14,137 bases of DNA. It comes from Candidatus Uhrbacteria bacterium. Its GTDB lineage: Bacteria > Patescibacteriota > Patescibacteriia > UBA9934 > GWF2-40-263. The notes below the pieces were generated by a model. It saw nothing but the letters and a program-made list of their open reading frames with translations. It was not told the DNA's origin and did not search any database. The stretch spans positions 1 to 14,137 of the forward strand of contig DOJV01000016.1 of NCBI GenBank assembly GCA_003511125.1, in the 5' to 3' direction. The position numbers and the translations under genes were made by a program. This document shows positions 11,306 to 14,137 of this stretch, piece by piece; the stretch's first letter is position 1, and each line of letters starts with the position of its first letter.

Positions 11306-12355
11306 ATGTTCACCCTCACCACCCACACTATCGAATCCGTAACTGCCGGGCACCCGGATAAAATTTGTGATCAGATTTCTGACGCCATCCTCGACGAATG
11401 CTTACGTCAAGATCCCACAAGTCGAGTAGCCGTGGAGTCTTTTGGCGGACACGGAAAACTTGTCATTGGCGGCGAGGTGACTACTCGGGCGCAAGTTGAT
11501 TACGCGGCTATTGCGGCCGAGGTTTATCGACGAGCCGGATATTCTGATTTGCTCGAGATCACGGTTAATGTTGTCGAGCAGTCGCCGGACATTGCTATGG
11601 GTGTCGACACGGGCGGGGCCGGGGACCAGGGGATTATGTATGGTTACGCGACAGACGAGACGCCGGAGTTTTTGCCGTTGGCGCAAGTTTTGTCTCGTGG
11701 CCTTACCGATCGTTTGACCGAGGCTCGGGAGAGTGGTGAGATTGAGTGGCTCCGGCCGGACGCAAAGGCTCAGGTAGTTTTTAGTGAAGGGAAGATAACT
11801 TCGGTTCTCGTCAGTTGCCAACACTCCGATCAAGTTTCTCAAGAAGAAATTAAAAAAGTTGTTCAAGAGAAAATTATTCAACCGGTTTTTATTGAGCGAA
11901 AAGTTTCGCTTGAACACGCCGAGATTTTAGTGAATCCATCCGGGCGTTTTGTGCTTGGTGGATTTCAGGCTGATACCGGACTTACTGGTCGCAAAATTAT
12001 GGTCGATACTTACGGTGGGGTTTTTCCACACGGTGGTGGGGCTTTTTCCGGAAAAGATGCCACCAAAGTCGATCGTTCGGCGGCTTATGCCGCTCGTCAC
12101 GCGGCTAAGTATTTGGTGACCAAAGGTTTGGCTCACCGTGTTCTGGTCTCACTCGCCTACGCTATCGGTCGGGCCGAGCCGCTTATGGTTTCGGCGGTGG
12201 ACGAGAACGGAAAAGATTTATCAAAATATTTGTCCGGGTTTGATTTTACTCCGCGGGGAATTATTGCCAGATTAGATTTACAAAAACCAGTTTTTTATGA
12301 AACAGCTCGGCGTGGGCATTTTGGGAGAGAGGGAGTAAAATGGGAAGAAGTTTAG
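11306..12355 (+). CDS. metK: S-adenosylmethionine synthetase
   Basis: Makes SAM, the main methyl donor, from methionine and ATP. The 349-aa product is somewhat shorter than the 380-400 aa usual in other bacteria, but the signature segments are present: GHPDKICDQISDAILD (15-30), the flexible-loop region with GAGDQGIMYGYA (104-115), DTYGG...PHGGGAFSGKD (234-251) with the family GGGAFSGKD motif, and TKVDRSAAYAARH (253-265). The start at 11306 gives MFTLTTHTIESVTAGHPDK, placing the motif as expected. There is no SD; the ATG follows a tandem CCTCTCAAG block. Upstream are a SAM-I riboswitch and terminator, so expression should fall when SAM is plentiful. The metallopeptidase gene follows after 12 bases, probably under the same control. 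Confidence 0.97.
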   Translation: MFTLTTHTIESVTAGHPDKICDQISDAILDECLRQDPTSRVAVESFGGHGKLVIGGEVTTRAQVDYAAIAAEVYRRAGYSDLLEITVNVVEQSPDIAMGVDTGGAGDQGIMYGYATDETPEFLPLAQVLSRGLTDRLTEARESGEIEWLRPDAKAQVVFSEGKITSVLVSCQHSDQVSQEEIKKVVQEKIIQPVFIERKVSLEHAEILVNPSGRFVLGGFQADTGLTGRKIMVDTYGGVFPHGGGAFSGKDATKVDRSAAYAARHAAKYLVTKGLAHRVLVSLAYAIGRAEPLMVSAVDENGKDLSKYLSGFDFTPRGIIARLDLQKPVFYETARRGHFGREGVKWEEV

Positions 12356-12367
12356 GTTTGTAACACC

Positions 12368-13012
12368 ATGAAAATAATTCGCTCCAATCGTCGCAGTATC
12401 TGCCTCGAGATTACTCCCGAGGCGGTTTTGATTGTGCGAGTGCCTGAGCGGGTGCCGCAGAGTTATATCGAGAAGTTGGTTCAAGAAAAAGCTGATTGGA
12501 TTCAGAAAAAAATCGCGGCCGCGAAGAATCGACCTCGGGCGCAAGAAAAAAGTTTTGTTGACGGCGAGGGGTTTTTCTTTTTGGGGAAAAGTTATCCTCT
12601 AAAAATTACCCGAGCCAAAAAAATTGAATTGACCGACGAGCTGATTTTTCCGGAAAAGTTTTTACCCAAGGCCAAAAACAAACTCGAAGTCTGGTACAAA
12701 CAAGAAGCCCGAAAAATAATTTCCGCTCGAGCGGAAATTTTTGCCGAAAAAATGGGCTTAAAATTCGCGGCCGTAAAAATCAACAGCGCTCAAAAAAGAT
12801 GGGGCTCGTGCAGTCGGAAGAATCATTTGAATTTTGGTTGGAAGTTAATTCTTCAACCTCTCGAGTTGGTCGATTACGTGATTGTTCACGAACTAGCCCA
12901 CATCCCGCACAAAAATCATTCTCGAGTTTTTTGGCAATTGGTGGCCGAGTATTGTCCAGAGTTCAAAGTTTATCGAAAACGCTTGCGCGAGGATCGGGTT
13001 TGTTGGTTTTAA
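12368..13012 (+). CDS. YgjP-like (DUF45) zinc metallopeptidase
   Basis: A 214-aa protein of the YgjP/DUF45 group of putative metal-dependent hydrolases related to SprT/WLM peptidases. The N-terminal part (1-90) is the usual strand-rich region with YIEKLVQEKADWIQKKI and FFFLGKSYPLKI. The catalytic part has KINSAQKRWGSCS (137-149), VDYVIVHELAHIPHKNHS (168-185) with zinc-binding HELAH (174-178), a further metal ligand candidate in the HKNHS segment (His181 or His184), then RVFWQLVAEYCPEFKVYRKRL. All motif residues are intact and the length is typical. Substrate is not established for the family. It lies 12 bases behind metK and before a strong terminator, so it is the second gene of the SAM-controlled unit. 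No SD precedes the ATG. Confidence 0.92.
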   Translation: MKIIRSNRRSICLEITPEAVLIVRVPERVPQSYIEKLVQEKADWIQKKIAAAKNRPRAQEKSFVDGEGFFFLGKSYPLKITRAKKIELTDELIFPEKFLPKAKNKLEVWYKQEARKIISARAEIFAEKMGLKFAAVKINSAQKRWGSCSRKNHLNFGWKLILQPLELVDYVIVHELAHIPHKNHSRVFWQLVAEYCPEFKVYRKRLREDRVCWF

Positions 13013-13024
13013 AATTAATCCAAG

Positions 13025-13046
13025 ACCGGCGTGGCCGGTTTTTTTA
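13025..13046 (+). terminator. Intrinsic terminator after the metK operon
   Basis: ACCGGC (13025-13030) pairs with GCCGGT (13034-13039) around GTG, followed by a run of T to 13045. The -35 box of the next promoter starts at 13047. Confidence 0.88.
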
Positions 13047-13075
13047 TTGACCTAAAAAATTAAACAAGTTATCAT
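13047..13075 (+). promoter_or_regulatory. Promoter of the HhH/alpha-CTD-like gene
   Basis: TTGACC (13047-13052), a 17-base spacer and TATCAT (13070-13075). Nineteen bases after the -10 begins CAATCCTCC (13094-13102), whose CTCC could pair with the GGAG SD at 13115-13118. Confidence 0.75.
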
Positions 13076-13125
13076 TTTGTTCGGCCCCGCCAGCAATCCT
13101 CCTTCATTCTCGTCGGAGTTGTTTC

Positions 13126-13518
13126 ATGCCTCCCCAATCTACCCTCTCGATCTCCTCGTTCTCTTTCGTTGATTTCATTTCTGATCAGGCTGTTCTGTCT
13201 TTTCTCCATAGCCTCGGCCTCGAGACTTTTGGCCAGCTCGTCGACGCTTTGTCTGTCGAGGTTTTGACCACCGATTTGACAATATTGCGCGTTTGGCGAG
13301 AAAGACTACATTGTCAATGTGTCGGTGATGTTCGGCAGTTGAAGCGTCGCGGTTTTGAACAGCTTCCTGGTTTCGGTCAGTTTCATTGGGGACAAACCAA
13401 CGAGATCCTGCGCTCGCACGGCCTGCCCGAGATCGAGGACGATCCGGTATCTGCCCTCAAAGTAGAAAAACTGAACGATCGAGCTCGAGTCGAGATGGCG
13501 CGTCCCGGAAGTTTGTAG
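13126..13518 (+). CDS. Small HhH / alpha-CTD-like protein, 130 aa
   Basis: Not a family I can name. Two segments resemble parts of the RpoA C-terminal helix-hairpin-helix domain: residues 19-48 (SDQAVLSFLHSLGLETFGQL onward) and 66-104 (VGDVRQLKRRGFEQLPGFGQ, then HWGQTNEILRSHGLPEIED), the latter like the GDLVQRT...LGKKSLTEI...RGL pattern. The arginine-asparagine DNA-contact motif is not present, so this is a degenerate or related fold. The C-terminal 25 residues are charged. The start at 13126 has GGAG 7 bases upstream. The gene has its own promoter, leader and terminator, like the two alpha-CTD genes at 8862 and 9816, and is also G+C-rich. It may belong with them functionally; that is inference from resemblance and proximity. 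Confidence 0.68.
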   Translation: MPPQSTLSISSFSFVDFISDQAVLSFLHSLGLETFGQLVDALSVEVLTTDLTILRVWRERLHCQCVGDVRQLKRRGFEQLPGFGQFHWGQTNEILRSHGLPEIEDDPVSALKVEKLNDRARVEMARPGSL

Positions 13519-13550
13519 GGACCGATGTTCTTTTTCGTTTTTTTTCTTCG

Positions 13551-13581
13551 TCCGCGTCGCTTTGTAGCGCGCGGATTTTTT
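13551..13581 (+). terminator. Intrinsic terminator after the HhH/alpha-CTD-like gene
   Basis: TCCGCG (13551-13556) pairs with CGCGGA (13570-13575), with an inner CGC/GCG pairing, followed by six T. Confidence 0.85.
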
Positions 13582-13658
13582 GTTTTAGCTTGTAGGAGGT
13601 TGTTTGTAGGGCGGGGTGGTTTTTTTAGGAAATAAATTCAATCCTACAAATTAAAACA
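13581..13658. repeat. Iterated-word inverted repeat (word TTGTAGG)
   Basis: TGTTTTAGCTTGTAGGA (13581-13597) is complementary to TCCTACAAATTAAAACA (13642-13658) with two mismatches. TTTGTAGG is repeated at 13603-13610 and also at the stop of the preceding gene (13513-13519). It lies between convergent terminators. Confidence 0.65.
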
Positions 13659-13683
13659 AAAAACCCTCTGTCAAAGCAGAAGG
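13658..13683 (-). terminator. Intrinsic terminator of the small membrane-protein operon
   Basis: Minus strand: CCTTCTG (13677-13683) pairs with CAGAGGG (13664-13670, one G-T) around CTTTGA, followed by six T (13658-13663). Confidence 0.82.
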
Positions 13684-13696
13684 TGGAAGACGGAGA

Positions 13697-13888
13697 TCAT
13701 GGAGTGACCTGGGTGAAGTGGCCGATGGCGGCCAGGGCGGAGATGAGGATGATGAAACCGAAGGCTATGAGGCCGAAGTTGACGAAGAAGCCGGGTTCGT
13801 CCGATTGCGTCATGAGTCGCCGGCGCAGGGCACGGGATTCGTCGGTGGCACGGAGGAAGGCGGTGGTGGGGTCGGCATCGTCAGGCAT
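13697..13888 (-). CDS. Small single-pass membrane protein, 63 aa
   Basis: No family recognised. Residues 1-32 are polar and charged (MPDDADPTTAFLRATDESRA then RRR), followed by one clear membrane helix, FFVNFGLIAFGFIILISALA (34-53), and a short tail AIGHFTQVTP. The arginine cluster before the helix suggests the N-terminus is cytoplasmic. The start at 13888 is set by GGAG 6 bases upstream. It is the second gene of a two-gene minus operon: the 34-aa frame ends 12 bases upstream and the terminator at 13658-13683 follows closely. G+C is higher than in the core genes. The tiny size and strong SD suggest an accessory role, but nothing shows which. Confidence 0.75.
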   Translation of the reverse strand: MPDDADPTTAFLRATDESRALRRRLMTQSDEPGFFVNFGLIAFGFIILISALAAIGHFTQVTP

Positions 13889-13900
13889 GATTAACTCCGA

Positions 13901-14005
13901 TTATTGCCCGAAGGCGAAGCCGAGCGGAAGGAAAAGAACGACGAGAAAGAAGAACGGTGTGAGGCTTGCGAAGAGCAGAACGAAGAGTCCGCGATCGTTT
14001 TCCAT
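13901..14005 (-). CDS. Tiny hydrophobic peptide, 34 aa
   Basis: A frame of 34 codons that is easy to miss. It starts MENDRGLFVLLFASLTPFFF and goes on with LVVLFLPLGFAFGQ, one membrane helix from about residue 6 to 32 with a short acidic N-terminus. The start at 14005 has a very good SD, GGAGG, 6 bases upstream. It ends 12 bases before the ATG of the 63-aa membrane protein, inside the spacer that carries that gene's own SD, so both are translated from one transcript. Two closely spaced small membrane proteins can be partners, or a type I toxin-like peptide can be encoded this way; the sequence does not decide. I know no homologue. Confidence 0.65.
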   Translation of the reverse strand: MENDRGLFVLLFASLTPFFFLVVLFLPLGFAFGQ

Positions 14006-14024
14006 GAGTAACCTCCGTGGGGTT

Positions 14025-14053
14025 AGTTTGGCGGATTTTTTTGAGGGAGTCAA
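14025..14053 (-). promoter_or_regulatory. Possible promoter of the small membrane-protein operon
   Basis: Minus strand: TTGACT (14048-14053) and, 17 bases on, CAAACT (14025-14030), a weak -10. The -35 is the same hexamer as in the promoter at 9609. Upstream of it, 14054-14137 shows nothing recognisable. Confidence 0.35.
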
Positions 14054-14137
14054 GGGAGGAGGGAAGGAGTGTGTGTTGGTTTTTCCGGTTTTGATCTTTA
14101 AATGAATTTATGGGAGAATAAAAAAAGAAAATTAACT

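Overview
The window looks like a piece of a Candidate Phyla Radiation (Patescibacteria) chromosome. This is inferred from gene content and style, since no 16S rRNA gene is present. The signs are a strongly shortened TsaB, a phosphatase-like protein fused to a beta-propeller, a CmpX/MscS-like protein, stand-alone proteins carrying the C-terminal domain of RNA polymerase alpha (alphaCTD), and many core genes without a Shine-Dalgarno (SD) sequence. Spacers are short but full of hairpins.

Layout. (1) 18-1211: mutM and an overlapping 94-aa unknown gene, closed by a terminator that overlaps the next promoter. (2) 1197-2627: the rplJ-rplL ribosomal stalk operon, with a sigma70-type promoter, an L10-leader RNA and a possible attenuator. 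(3) 2633-2945: a small membrane protein. (4) 2957-3085: a nested inverted repeat (MITE/REP-like). (5) 3096-5267, minus strand: a large phosphatase-like, membrane and beta-propeller protein. (6) 5353-8723, plus strand: a winged-helix/nucleotidyltransferase-like protein, mini-TsaB, a CmpX-like membrane protein and a processive family 2 glycosyltransferase. (7) 8862-10799, minus strand: two paralogous proteins with one degenerate and two well-preserved alphaCTDs, each with its own promoter, SD and terminator. (8) 10995-13046: a SAM-I riboswitch with terminator controlling metK and a YgjP-like metallopeptidase. (9) 13047-14053: a small HhH/alphaCTD-like protein (plus strand) and a two-gene minus operon of tiny membrane proteins.

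Two themes stand out. First, almost every spacer holds an inverted repeat, and in most of them both arms are built by iterating one short word. The word differs between loci, and the hairpin often lies just before a start codon. Second, the accessory genes at 8862-10799 and 13126-14005 have strong SDs, individual promoters and terminators and visibly higher G+C, whereas nearly all core genes here lack an SD. The alphaCTD proteins are the best candidate for an undescribed system: they keep the residues that in E. coli RpoA contact UP-element DNA, but lack the RpoA assembly domain, so they could modulate transcription in trans. That role is inference.
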